Both the position numbers and the translations under genes were made by a program. A stretch of 59,350 nucleotides of DNA from UMGS1370 sp963557065 (GTDB taxonomy: Bacteria; Bacillota; Clostridia; Lachnospirales; Lachnospiraceae). This document shows, in pieces, positions 51,883-59,350 of the stretch. The stretch spans positions 1 through 59,350 of the forward strand of contig CAUWCT010000008.1 of assembly GCA_963557065.1 (NCBI GenBank), in the 5' to 3' direction. Below the pieces are notes generated by a model. It was not told the origin of the DNA, ran no database searches, and saw nothing but the letters and a program-made list of their open reading frames with translations. The number at the start of each line of letters is the position of its first letter. The first letter of the stretch is position 1.

Positions 51883-51982
51883 CAGGTCACGATCAACAAC
51901 CGTCACATTAAAATAGTTTCCCTTGTCTGGCATCCCCATACCAAAACCAAGTCAGTGTATCAGACATCCCCTTGTCTTTTAC
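51846..51982 (-). ncRNA. Candidate small RNA with GGGGA hairpin loops
   Basis: A consensus promoter and a strong terminator bound a roughly 137-base transcript with no open frame. It can form AGACA-AGGGGA-TGTCT, then TGGTAT-GGGG-ATGCCA inside an outer CTTG/CAAG pair, and ends in the terminator hairpin. GGA-containing G-rich motifs occur four times (GGGGA twice near hairpin loops, GGGA, GGGGGA). I do not recognise an RNA family. A CsrA-binding role is possible but speculative. Confidence 0.6.
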
Positions 51983-51988
51983 GTAATA

Positions 51989-52017
51989 AATATACCATTA
52001 TTTTTCTCGCAAGTCAA
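51989..52017 (-). promoter_or_regulatory. Promoter of the candidate small RNA
   Basis: TTGACT (52012-52017), a 17-base spacer and TATATT (51989-51994) on the minus strand. Confidence 0.7.
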
Positions 52018-52270
52018 TCTTTTGTTGTGTGTTTTTTACAAAAACTTAATATGACAAATACGTTTTTTAGAGATTTTCATCAATATTTGACGTTTTTTGT
52101 CTTATCTTATACTGGTTTATTCAAAAAACAGATTCTGTTGTTTATAAACTTTCGATAAAAAGCCAAAACTTCTGATAAATCTTTCAAAACATTTAATAAA
52201 ACTTTCCGGCGCGGAATTGACTTTCCTGTTTTTTCATCTATGATAAGAGCAAAAAGCAAAGGTGAAGATT

Positions 52271-52918
52271 ATGATAACATTCCGCAAGGCCAAAAAACAG
52301 GATTTCGATACATGCATCGGACTCCTTGCCAGTTCATTCTGGGGATATGAATATTTTGAACCATTTGTAAAAAATCCCCAAAAGCGTTATCAATTTGAAC
52401 ATGCGATTCAGGAAGTAAATGTCAAAGCGTATTTTGACAAGACTGCTATGCTGGTTGCAGAAGAAGACGGAGATATTGTGGCGGTCGCACAGTTGAAATC
52501 CCCTCATGACAAAGACGCCTGCTTCTGGGACTATATAAAAGCAGGCGGCCTCAAGGTAATTGCGGCAGGCGGCCTGAAAAATACATTTGACTGGCTGAAT
52601 ATGTTTGAACAGACCGGAAGGGTATGCCATGAATTTAAGGAACCCCACTGGTATCTGAATTCTCTTGCAGTCTCTTTAAAGGCAAAGGGACAGGGAGTCG
52701 GAAGCAAAATGCTGAATGACTGCATCCGTCCGTATATTCAGTCTCATGGCGGAGGACTGCTGATGCTCATTACCAACTCTGAAAAAAACAGATATTTTTA
52801 TCAGAAAAACGGATTTGAAGAATTTTCCAGTGAGGAATTTGTTATTAACGGCTATACTCTGGGCAACTGGGGATACCGGATGAATATTGGCGCCAGTCAG
52901 GCAGCTTCTTCCTGTTAG
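52271..52918 (+). CDS. GNAT-family N-acetyltransferase
   Basis: The 215-residue protein has a single GNAT domain with LNSLAVSLKAKGQGVGSKML (acetyl-CoA loop, about 125-145) and the ending NRYFYQKNGFEEF. The substrate is unknown. ATG at 52271 was chosen for AAGGTGA upstream; a GTG nine bases earlier is possible. It stands alone between the small RNA region and gerA. Confidence 0.88.
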   Translation: MITFRKAKKQDFDTCIGLLASSFWGYEYFEPFVKNPQKRYQFEHAIQEVNVKAYFDKTAMLVAEEDGDIVAVAQLKSPHDKDACFWDYIKAGGLKVIAAGGLKNTFDWLNMFEQTGRVCHEFKEPHWYLNSLAVSLKAKGQGVGSKMLNDCIRPYIQSHGGGLLMLITNSEKNRYFYQKNGFEEFSSEEFVINGYTLGNWGYRMNIGASQAASSC

Positions 52919-52956
52919 CCAGACACACTTCCCATCCAGCCTTCTGTTTCCATTTG

Positions 52957-52985
52957 GTATACTTTCCTTATTTCCGGGCATACTT
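52957..52985 (+). promoter_or_regulatory. Possible sigma-G type promoter of the germination gene
   Basis: GTATA (52957-52961), a 17-base spacer and CATACTT (52979-52985) resemble the forespore sigma-G consensus (GNATA and CATNNTA). Transcription would start near 52993, which leaves no room for the ATG at 53000 and favours that at 53021. Confidence 0.45.
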
Positions 52986-53020
52986 GTCCTAGCGACATTA
53001 TGGAAGGAAAACAGGATTTT

Positions 53021-54457
53021 ATGGAATTTTCAAAAAAATTATCGGATAATATGGAATTTCTGACAGATGCCCTGCACACCAAAGATAATTTTGATGTGGT
53101 TTACCGGGTGGTGAAGATTGGCGGCCGAAATGCCTGTTTATATTGTATTGACGGTCTCACGAAAGATGATGTTCTTTTAAAAGTTCTGCAGGTCTTTTCT
53201 GCGATTAAGCCGGAAGACATGCCGGAGGACGCTCACAGCTTTTCCAAACAATATGTTCCTTATGGGGAAATCGGGCTTCTCCGCTATTCAGACACCATGA
53301 TCGTCCAGCTTTTAGCCGGTATTTCCTGTTTGTTTATTGATGGCTATGATGCGTGTATCACCATCGACTGCCGCACATACCCGGCCAGAAGCGTATCCGA
53401 ACCGGATAAAGATAAGGTACTGCGGGGGTCCAGAGACGGATTTGTGGAAACGCTGATTTTTAATACCGCCCTGATCCGCCGCCGGATTCGGGACCCAAAG
53501 CTGACCATGGAAATCATGAATGCCGGTGAAAGTTCCCACACTGATATTGCCATCTGTTATATGAAAGACCGGGTTGACTCTCATTTACTGGATTTAATTA
53601 AAAGCCGGATTGAAAAGCTTCATGTAGACGCCCTGACTATGAACCAGGAAAGTCTTGCCGAATGTATTTATCCACACAAGTGGTATAATCCTTTCCCAAA
53701 ATTCAAGTTTTCTGAACGTCCGGATACAGCAGCGGCTTCTATTTTAGAAGGAAACATCGTCATTTTGGTGGATACTTCTCCTGCTGCTATGGTCCTTCCA
53801 TCTTCTGTTTTTGACATTATCGAAGAAGCAGACGATTATTACTTTCCTCCTCTCACCGGAACTTACCTCCGGCTGTCCCGGATGATTATTACCCTGTTGT
53901 CATTATTTTTGACGCCTCTGTGGCTTCTGCTCATGCAAAATCCCCAGATTATCCCTCCATGGCTGGAATTTATCCAACTATCCGACGAGCTGTTTGTGCC
54001 TTTAATTTTCCAGCTTTTAATTCTGGAATTTGCCATTGACGGGCTCCGGCTGGCAGCCGTCAACACTCCCAGTATGCTGACTACCCCTTTAAGTATTATT
54101 GCCGGTATCGTCATGGGTGAATATGCTGTAAAATCCGGCTGGTTTAACAGTGAAACCATGCTGTACATGGCTTTTGTCACTGTTGCCAATTATTCCCAGT
54201 CCAGTTTTGAGTTAGGATATGCGGTCAAATTCATGCGTATCCTGATTCTGATTCTCACTGCTCTGTTTAACTACTGGGGATTTGCAGCAGGCACCATTTT
54301 TTCTGTGTGCGCTGTCATTTTTAACCGGACCATTGCCGGAAAAAGTTATATTTACCCCATCATCCCCTTTAGCTGGTCAGAATTAAAAAAGCGGTTCTTC
54401 CGCAGCCGCCTCCCTCATACAGAAAAGGAAAGCGCCGCAACGATTAAAAAATCGTGA
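53021..54457 (+). CDS. GerA-family spore germination protein (GerA/SpoVAF type)
   Basis: The 478-residue protein has a large N-terminal soluble domain and five to six membrane segments from about residue 290 to 450, as in GerAA or SpoVAF. Family motifs include TRDGFVETLIFN-like SRDGFVETLIFNTALIRRR, LIKSRIEKLHVDAL and PFPKFKFSERPDTAAASILE. GerAB and GerAC partners, or spoVA genes, are absent. ATG at 53021 was chosen (GGAAGGA and AGGA upstream); the ATG at 53000 has none. It would act in the spore inner membrane. Confidence 0.9.
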   Translation: MEFSKKLSDNMEFLTDALHTKDNFDVVYRVVKIGGRNACLYCIDGLTKDDVLLKVLQVFSAIKPEDMPEDAHSFSKQYVPYGEIGLLRYSDTMIVQLLAGISCLFIDGYDACITIDCRTYPARSVSEPDKDKVLRGSRDGFVETLIFNTALIRRRIRDPKLTMEIMNAGESSHTDIAICYMKDRVDSHLLDLIKSRIEKLHVDALTMNQESLAECIYPHKWYNPFPKFKFSERPDTAAASILEGNIVILVDTSPAAMVLPSSVFDIIEEADDYYFPPLTGTYLRLSRMIITLLSLFLTPLWLLLMQNPQIIPPWLEFIQLSDELFVPLIFQLLILEFAIDGLRLAAVNTPSMLTTPLSIIAGIVMGEYAVKSGWFNSETMLYMAFVTVANYSQSSFELGYAVKFMRILILILTALFNYWGFAAGTIFSVCAVIFNRTIAGKSYIYPIIPFSWSELKKRFFRSRLPHTEKESAATIKKS

Positions 54458-54463
54458 AGCGGC
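54434..54463. terminator. Weak stem-loop between gerA and glpP
   Basis: GCCGC-ACGATT pairs with AATCGT-GCGGC with a small internal bulge, overlapping the gerA stop codon. T runs are poor on both strands, so termination is uncertain. Confidence 0.4.
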
Positions 54464-54488
54464 AGCTTCCCTGCAAATAAATGGTATC

Positions 54489-55049
54489 CTACGCAAACCA
54501 AAGTTCTTCTCTTGTTGTAGAGACAGCATCTGCTCCTGCTGAAAATGCTGCCATAATATCCTTTTTATCCGAAATCAATCCGCCTGCAATAATCGGAATG
54601 TCTGTGTATTCTCTGACTTTTTTCAAAACCTTGGGCATGATTCCGGGCATAATTTCCACCAGATCCGGATGAAAGGTGTTGATCTGTTTTTTGGTAGTAT
54701 CCATTGCCATAGAGTCAATAACAAAGGTTCTCTGGATTCCAATCAGTCCCAGTTCTACTGCCCGTTTTACCAAAAGAGGCTTGGTGCTGATAATCCCATC
54801 CGCTTCTGTGTTCTGTTTAATAAAATCCACTGCCACTTCTTTTGCGTTTAGTCCTGCAATTAAATCCACATGGACAATGGCTGTTTTTCCATGATCTTTT
54901 ACCTGTTTTACCAGTCTGCTGATATTGCAGATACTTCCGCACAGAATAAACACAATCTGACATTCTGACTCGAAACACCGCTTAAAACTTTTTTCATCTT
55001 TTACTGCTGCTATCACCGGAGATGCCTCTAATAGTTCTATCACCTTCAT
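54489..55049 (-). CDS. glpP: Glycerol-3-phosphate responsive antiterminator GlpP
   Basis: The 186-residue TIM-barrel-like protein matches GlpP (PVIAAVKDEKSFKRCFES, HVDLIAGLNAKEVAVDFI, TKPLLVKRAVELGL, IIAGGLISDKKDI). With glycerol-3-phosphate it prevents early termination in glp leader mRNAs. The neighbouring Ugp-like importer and phosphodiesterase would supply that ligand. No leader terminator typical of its targets was identified here. Confidence 0.92.
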   Translation of the reverse strand: MKVIELLEASPVIAAVKDEKSFKRCFESECQIVFILCGSICNISRLVKQVKDHGKTAIVHVDLIAGLNAKEVAVDFIKQNTEADGIISTKPLLVKRAVELGLIGIQRTFVIDSMAMDTTKKQINTFHPDLVEIMPGIMPKVLKKVREYTDIPIIAGGLISDKKDIMAAFSAGADAVSTTREELWFA

Positions 55050-55136
55050 ATTCTGTCCTCCTCGTTGTCCTCCCTATTTTACTCTAATTCCGCCGGAAAA
55101 GAAAGACTAAAAGAAGTAAAGTTTTCTATCAGGCAG

Positions 55137-55165
55137 AAAAAGGCGCAGATGTATTCACCTGCGCC
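55137..55165 (-). terminator. Terminator of the Ugp-like operon
   Basis: GGCGCAG pairs with CTGCGCC across a 10-base loop, followed on the minus strand by five T. It lies about 65 bases after the phosphodiesterase stop. Confidence 0.8.
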
Positions 55166-55184
55166 ACCGCTTTTTATAAATTAT

Positions 55185-55225
55185 GTAACCGTCCAGCCTT
55201 GCATCTTCGCATGGTTTGATTGTTG
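55185..55225 (-). repeat. Minimal, degenerate copy of the palindromic element ends
   Basis: GTAACCGTCCAGCCTTGC is joined almost directly to CTTCGCATGGTTTGATTGTTG. These match the two outer ends of copy A with several changes and with the whole hairpin core missing, as if left by deletion between the ends. It lies between the phosphodiesterase gene and its terminator. Confidence 0.6.
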
Positions 55226-55230
55226 ATAAA

Positions 55231-55959
55231 TTAGTTCCGGCTGTCCAGCCAGCTTTTGCAGACAGTAGGATAATTGGTAAAAATACCGTCGCATCCCCAC
55301 TCATACAGCCGTTCCAACGCTCCCATATCATTAATGGTCCATACATTCACATCAATGCCATGTTCCTTGCAGCCTTTTACCGTTTCCTCAGTCAGTCCTT
55401 TAACGCCTGGATGGTACGCTTCAAACCCGCATTTTTCACAGTAATATCCGGCATTTCCTATTCCCTCATGGAGAAGAAGCGCACCGCAGTAGCGGGCCGG
55501 GTCCAGTTTTTTTATCTGAACCAGGGACATGTGGTTGAAAGAAGAATACAGGACCCGATCGGTCAAATCGTATTTTCGTACCATGGCCAGGGTCTTTTCT
55601 TCCAGTTCCGGGTAATAATAAATGCTGCTCTTTAACTCTACATTGGTAACCAGATTGGTCTGCTTTACCCACTGACAGTATTCCTCAAATGTGGGAACAG
55701 GCTGAAAACCATACTTATCATGGAATGCCTTTCCTGCATTGAACTTTACCAGTTCTTCATAAGTATAATCTTTTACCAGACCGGTGCCGTCTGTGGTACG
55801 GTCAATGGCTTCGTCGTGAATTACTACTAAAACTCCGTCTTTTGTGGTCTGAACATCCAGTTCGATTCCATCGCATCCGGTTTCTGCCGCTTTTTTAAAA
55901 GACAGCATGGTATTTTCCGGATACTTTCCGCTGTAACCTCTGTGAGCATATACCTTCAT
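55231..55959 (-). CDS. ugpQ: Glycerophosphodiester phosphodiesterase
   Basis: The 242-residue cytoplasmic enzyme hydrolyses glycerophosphodiesters to glycerol-3-phosphate and an alcohol. Motifs: HRGYSGKYPENTMLSF (about 5-20), IELDVQTTKDGVLVVIHDE and NVWTINDMGALERL. There is no signal peptide. ATG at 55959 was chosen for GAGG upstream; the ATG at 55983 overlaps the permease stop. As the last gene of the importer operon it indicates glycerophosphodiesters as cargo. Confidence 0.94.
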   Translation of the reverse strand: MKVYAHRGYSGKYPENTMLSFKKAAETGCDGIELDVQTTKDGVLVVIHDEAIDRTTDGTGLVKDYTYEELVKFNAGKAFHDKYGFQPVPTFEEYCQWVKQTNLVTNVELKSSIYYYPELEEKTLAMVRKYDLTDRVLYSSFNHMSLVQIKKLDPARYCGALLLHEGIGNAGYYCEKCGFEAYHPGVKGLTEETVKGCKEHGIDVNVWTINDMGALERLYEWGCDGIFTNYPTVCKSWLDSRN

Positions 55960-55982
55960 GTGCAATCCTCTTTTCTGATACA

Positions 55983-56858
55983 TTATTTCATTGCTGCTTT
56001 AGAATAACCGGTCAGCATATATTTCTGGAAGATAAAGAACAGGATAATCACCGGCATAACCGCCAGAACCGCACCCGCCATAACTTCGTGGTTATTCATG
56101 GTCTCCTGGCCTGCAAAGGTATTCTGAAGCTGGGCAAGTCCAATGGTTAAAACTCTTCTCGGCTCGCCTCTTGCAATAATCTTCGGCCAGAAGTAGGAGT
56201 TCCAGCCATCGGTAAAGGTAACCAGAATAACGGTAAATAATGCAGATTTACACATTGGCGCCAGCACCTTGGTGATGATTCCCACACGTCCCAAGCCATC
56301 AATTCTTGCAGCTTCCACGTAACTGTCGTCAATCGCCATGAAGTTCTGTCTCAGCATGAAGATAAAGTATGGAGATACCGCTACCGGAAGGATCAGTCCT
56401 AAGAAGGTATCAGAAAATCCTCTGTTTGCCATGACAATGTAAATCGGGATAAAGGTAACCTGAATCGGAATCATCAGCGCTCCAAGAACAATCAGAAACA
56501 CGATGTTCTGCCCTTTAAATTTACCCTTTGAAAAACCATAGGCTGCAAAAACACCGGTGGTAACCTGACAAATCAAAATACCCGCAGTCATTACAATGGT
56601 ATTGTAATAATACTTGGCAAAGTTTCCGCGTTTTAATACATTAATATAGTTTTCAAAATGAAATTCCTTTGGCCATAAGGTGGGCACTGCAAGAAGAATC
56701 TCTTCCTGAGATTTTACAGAAGATATAAGCATCCAGTATATCGGAAATACAATAATAATGGTTATAATGATAGCCAGAACCCACTGTACTGCCGCCAGAA
56801 TCTTTCTTTTTCTCTTTGCCGCCTCATTGCGCTCAGTTTGACTTTTTGTTCTGCTCAT
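55983..56858 (-). CDS. UgpE/MalG-type ABC transporter permease
   Basis: The 291-residue protein has six membrane segments and the EAA loop (YVEAARIDGLGRVGIITK, about 188). It is the MalG-like half of the importer encoded with the binding protein and the other permease. The downstream phosphodiesterase and glpP suggest glycerol-3-phosphate or glycerophosphodiester uptake, as in UgpBAE. No ATPase gene is present. Confidence 0.9.
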   Translation of the reverse strand: MSRTKSQTERNEAAKRKRKILAAVQWVLAIIITIIIVFPIYWMLISSVKSQEEILLAVPTLWPKEFHFENYINVLKRGNFAKYYYNTIVMTAGILICQVTTGVFAAYGFSKGKFKGQNIVFLIVLGALMIPIQVTFIPIYIVMANRGFSDTFLGLILPVAVSPYFIFMLRQNFMAIDDSYVEAARIDGLGRVGIITKVLAPMCKSALFTVILVTFTDGWNSYFWPKIIARGEPRRVLTIGLAQLQNTFAGQETMNNHEVMAGAVLAVMPVIILFFIFQKYMLTGYSKAAMK

Positions 56859-56869
56859 GACGGCCCTCC

Positions 56870-57760
56870 TTATGAATCGTATGTTACTTTCTTATTGGAA
56901 ATCTTCATCGTAGCTGCTGTTATGACTAACAGAAGCAGGAAGAAGAATACTGCAACCGTAGACGCCCGGTCCATACGGAAATCTTCCATCGCATACCGGT
57001 AAATATTATACACAAATACTTCTGTAGAACGGTACGGTCCGCCCTGAGTCAGAATATCTACAGACTGGAATACCTTCATAGAAGACAGGAAGGTCGTTAC
57101 AAACAAAAACAGTGTAGTCGGAGACAGCATGGGCAAAGTAATCTTGAAAAATCTCTGCACACTGTTGGCTCCATCCAGAGATGCCGCCTCATAATAATCT
57201 GTGGAAATGCCCATCATTGCAGCCAGATATACCATCATGCCGTAGCCGATACATCTCCAGCCGGTTACCATTAATACAGAAAGCAGTGCTGTATCGCTGT
57301 CTCCTAACCAATCTACCGGAGCAATTCCAAAAACAGAAAGAATATAATTTAAAATACCGGTATCAGTATTTAAAATCCACAGGAATACAACTGCAGCAGA
57401 TGACATCGCCACATACTTCGGCATGAACACAATGGCACGCATTGCTGCAAATGATTTGGTCATGCGGTTAAAGATCAGGGCAAAAATCATACCGCCAATC
57501 AGCGTAATACTAAGTTCTCCAATGGAATATAACAAAGTTACTTTTAAGGAGTTCCATAAATACTTGGTTCCAGACCCGTTAAACAGCCACTTCCAGTTCT
57601 TTAATCCAACATATTCCCAGGTGTCATTTAACAGATTCCAGTCTGTAAAGCTGATTTTAACCAGTTCTATGATTGGATAGTAGGTGAACATCGCAATTAA
57701 TACTAAGGCCGGAACTACGCACAGAAAATCCTTAATTGCAGATTTTTTTCTGGGATTCAT
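56870..57760 (-). CDS. UgpA/MalF-type ABC transporter permease
   Basis: The 296-residue protein has six membrane segments and the EAA loop (YYEAASLDGANSVQRFFK, about 198). It pairs with the permease encoded 11 bases downstream. A GC-rich stem-loop (57792-57825) lies between it and the binding-protein gene, as in the galactoside operon. Confidence 0.9.
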   Translation of the reverse strand: MNPRKKSAIKDFLCVVPALVLIAMFTYYPIIELVKISFTDWNLLNDTWEYVGLKNWKWLFNGSGTKYLWNSLKVTLLYSIGELSITLIGGMIFALIFNRMTKSFAAMRAIVFMPKYVAMSSAAVVFLWILNTDTGILNYILSVFGIAPVDWLGDSDTALLSVLMVTGWRCIGYGMMVYLAAMMGISTDYYEAASLDGANSVQRFFKITLPMLSPTTLFLFVTTFLSSMKVFQSVDILTQGGPYRSTEVFVYNIYRYAMEDFRMDRASTVAVFFFLLLLVITAATMKISNKKVTYDS

Positions 57761-57791
57761 AGCATTTCCTTTCTTCGTTACCTTCTGACTT

Positions 57792-57825
57792 CCGGCGCCG
57801 CCTCTCCGGAGAGAAACAGCGCCGG
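57792..57825 (-). other. Intercistronic stem-loop after the binding-protein gene
   Basis: CCGGCGC pairs with GCGCCGG, and an inner CTCT-CCGG-AGAG hairpin sits inside. No T run follows, so it probably stabilises the upstream mRNA or causes partial termination. Confidence 0.5.
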
Positions 57826-57869
57826 TTTAAAAGTTTATTTACATCCGCGTGGAAAAAGCGCTTCTGATG

Positions 57870-59252
57870 TTATACATCACCTAATACGTCGTTAATTTCT
57901 TCGGCCATCATATCCATGGCTTCCTTCACGTCTCCGCCTTCTATAATCACCTCAGCCATGCTGTTCTTCCAGATAGTTGCCAGCTGGGACCATCCCTTGT
58001 GCTGGATTCTTGGATAGATTAAATCCAGGTTATCAAAGATCGGCTGGAATGCCGGTTTCTTCTCTAAGAATGCCTTGCCTTCTTCGGTCTCCAATACAGA
58101 CTTTCTGGTAGGCATATATCCGGTTCCTTCTGCCCAGGTCATGTTTACATCTTTGCCGCACAGATACTGCATAAACTGCCATGCTGCGTTCTTGGTTGCC
58201 TGATCATTCTTGGAAGGAATCAAAACAACGCATCCGCCGATTTCCTGATTTTTGGTTTCTCCGCCCGGCAGCCAGTGCATACCTACCTCAAAGTCACACT
58301 GATCCACATAAGTGTTGTATAAAGAAGTGGTATGTACTACGCTGAGTGCCTTGCCGGAAATAAAGTTCTGTCTCATGTTGGAAGAAGCGTCGCTGGCGGT
58401 TCCGGTCCAGTATGTGTAACCATTATCGCACCACTCTTTCAGTTTCGATGCAATTTCCACTGCCTTATCGCTGTTTAAGTCGGTTGTAACCTGATCCTCG
58501 TTGATGATTTTTACGCCCTGATTTAAATAGAAGGTTTCAAAATACCACTGATCCCAGCCGGGAATAATGGTTGCATACTGTTCTGTGGTTCCGTCTGCTG
58601 CTTTTACAGTACCGGCTTCCATAAATGCATCCATATCTTCCCAGGTCTCCGGAAGGGTGATACCCATTTCGTCTACTTTATCTTTGTTGTAGTACATGAT
58701 CTGGGTAGAAATCAAGAATGGTAAAGAAACCTGTGTGCCGTCATATTTGGCTGCCTCCAGCATACCGGCTCCAAAGTCTGCCACATCATATCCGGTTGCT
58801 TCAATGTAAGGGTCCAGATTCTCGGTTAATCCGCTTGCGCCGTACTCTGCTACATAAGGAGTATTGGCTACCGTAATTGCAGGAAGTCCTGTGCCCGCTG
58901 CATGAGCAGCAACCAGCGCTTCGTTCAGTTCGGAATAGCTTCCAATATATTCAGCTTCTACTGTAATCAGATCCTGAGAGCTGTTAAAATCGTTTACAAC
59001 CTGTTCTACAATGCCGGAATACTGATCTTCCAGAGCGTGCCACCATTTAATGGTAATCGGCTCTGTCACTTCGTAATTTGCAGGATCTGCAGGCGCTGCC
59101 TCTGACTGTGCATTTCCCTCTGCTGCCTCAGAAGATGCCCCCCCTTCTGTGGCTGCTGTGGTTGGTTTGCCGGTGGAACCTCCGCCGCTGCATGCGGTCA
59201 CTGCACCAACTGTCATTGCTGCTGCCAAAACTAATGCCATTCTTCTTCTCAT
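57870..59252 (-). CDS. UgpB-like substrate-binding lipoprotein
   Basis: The 460-residue protein has a lipoprotein signal (MRRRM, lipobox VTAC, C21), a glycine/serine/glutamate-rich linker and a family-1 binding fold. The segment IKWWHALEDQYSGIVEQVV and the later TVANTPYVAEYGASG resemble UgpB, which binds glycerol-3-phosphate or glycerophosphodiesters. It is the first gene of the operon with two permeases and a phosphodiesterase. GGGAG precedes the ATG. A general sugar ligand cannot be excluded. Confidence 0.87.
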   Translation of the reverse strand: MRRRMALVLAAAMTVGAVTACSGGGSTGKPTTAATEGGASSEAAEGNAQSEAAPADPANYEVTEPITIKWWHALEDQYSGIVEQVVNDFNSSQDLITVEAEYIGSYSELNEALVAAHAAGTGLPAITVANTPYVAEYGASGLTENLDPYIEATGYDVADFGAGMLEAAKYDGTQVSLPFLISTQIMYYNKDKVDEMGITLPETWEDMDAFMEAGTVKAADGTTEQYATIIPGWDQWYFETFYLNQGVKIINEDQVTTDLNSDKAVEIASKLKEWCDNGYTYWTGTASDASSNMRQNFISGKALSVVHTTSLYNTYVDQCDFEVGMHWLPGGETKNQEIGGCVVLIPSKNDQATKNAAWQFMQYLCGKDVNMTWAEGTGYMPTRKSVLETEEGKAFLEKKPAFQPIFDNLDLIYPRIQHKGWSQLATIWKNSMAEVIIEGGDVKEAMDMMAEEINDVLGDV

Positions 59253-59294
59253 AATTGATGTCTCCCTTCTTGGTTTTTGTACAGACGTTTTCTG

Positions 59295-59328
59295 CCTTTT
59301 TTCTGCCTGAATCTTCGCATGGCTGAAC
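59295..59328 (-). repeat. Partial palindromic element at the window end
   Basis: The sequence matches the last arm of the long hairpin and the outer end of copy A (TTTTTCTGCCTGAATCTTC, then GCATGGCTGAAC). The other arm and the remaining hairpins are missing. The 22-bp edge repeat follows. Confidence 0.7.
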
Positions 59329-59350
59329 CAATGTCATTTAGTTAATTTTA
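59329..59350 (-). repeat. 22-bp sequence repeated inverted at the near window end
   Basis: This is identical, on the opposite strand, to bases 16-37. See the entry at 16-37 for the interpretation as the end of a multicopy element. Confidence 0.6.

Larger units (their letters stand above)
51840..52270. other. Intergenic region with a minus-strand small RNA unit
   Basis: This 431-base stretch between tcdA and the GNAT gene encodes no credible protein. Its left part holds the candidate small RNA (51846-51982) and its promoter (51989-52017). The right 250 bases are very AT-rich with no recognised feature. Confidence 0.7.

Noticed and set aside
53000..53020. ATG at 53000 as start of gerA
   Set aside because: No ribosome site upstream and only a few bases after the predicted transcription start; kept as an alternative.
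1..59350. tRNA, rRNA, tmRNA or phage genes
   Set aside because: None of the usual sequence signatures were found when reading the intergenic regions.

Overview
The window reads as chromosomal DNA of a spore-forming, probably motile gut Clostridia of the Lachnospiraceae type. This is inferred from gene content and not from a marker gene, because no rRNA or tRNA gene is present. The supporting signs are an orphan GerA-family germination gene, a flagellin lysine methylase, a YesM/YesN two-component system, a glutamine synthetase paired with an ANTAR protein, FolT under a THF riboswitch, FeoA-FeoA-FeoB with a DtxR-type regulator, LrgAB, and many TTGACA/TATAAT-like promoters. About 60 protein genes fill the window, most on the minus strand. 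No prophage, CRISPR array or intact transposase gene was found.

Layout. 1-14 kb (minus): glnA, an ANTAR protein, dapF, yesM, yesN, a family-1 sugar binding protein, two permeases, lacZ, fliB and a small membrane protein; this looks like a galactoside uptake and cleavage locus behind a sensor pair. 14-17.4 kb: carB alone on the plus strand. 17.4-24.1 kb (minus): a LacI-type regulator and a six-gene operon (sulfonate/nitrate-type ABC importer, esterase, class II aldolase, PfkB kinase). The regulator and the operon each carry the same perfect 18-bp palindrome. 24.3-26.9 kb: galK and a radical SAM protein. 26.9-31.2 kb: a ferrous iron locus with three TTAG-N6-CTAA boxes. 31.2-33 kb: an ArsR regulator, an orphan HMA protein and LrgAB. 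33-38.9 kb: GNAT, RelQ-like synthetase, Mrp, THF riboswitch-folT, PAP2, Sfp-type transferase, HPr, QueH. 38.9-50.2 kb: rpoD, YegS-like kinase, mutY, birA, argF, patatin, SPFH/NfeD, TrmH, nadE. 50.2-54.5 kb: a MATE remnant, an Rrf2 regulator with TcdA, a candidate small RNA, GNAT and GerA. 54.5-59.3 kb: GlpP and a Ugp-like importer with a glycerophosphodiesterase.

The most unusual signals are non-coding. (1) A family of roughly 130-150-bp elements at 37719-37869, 47086-47213 and 47301-47450 shares a three-hairpin architecture and conserved ends, while the stem sequences differ and stay paired. Fragments of the same ends occur at 55185-55225 and at both window edges. (2) A 137-nt minus-strand transcription unit at 51846-51982 has its own promoter and terminator and several GGGGA motifs, two of them in hairpin loops; it may be an undescribed small RNA. 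(3) The LacI-controlled operon joins a sulfonate-type importer to sugar-phosphate enzymes, and its substrate cannot be named from sequence. (4) A long hairpin buries the ribosome binding site of the galactoside binding protein.
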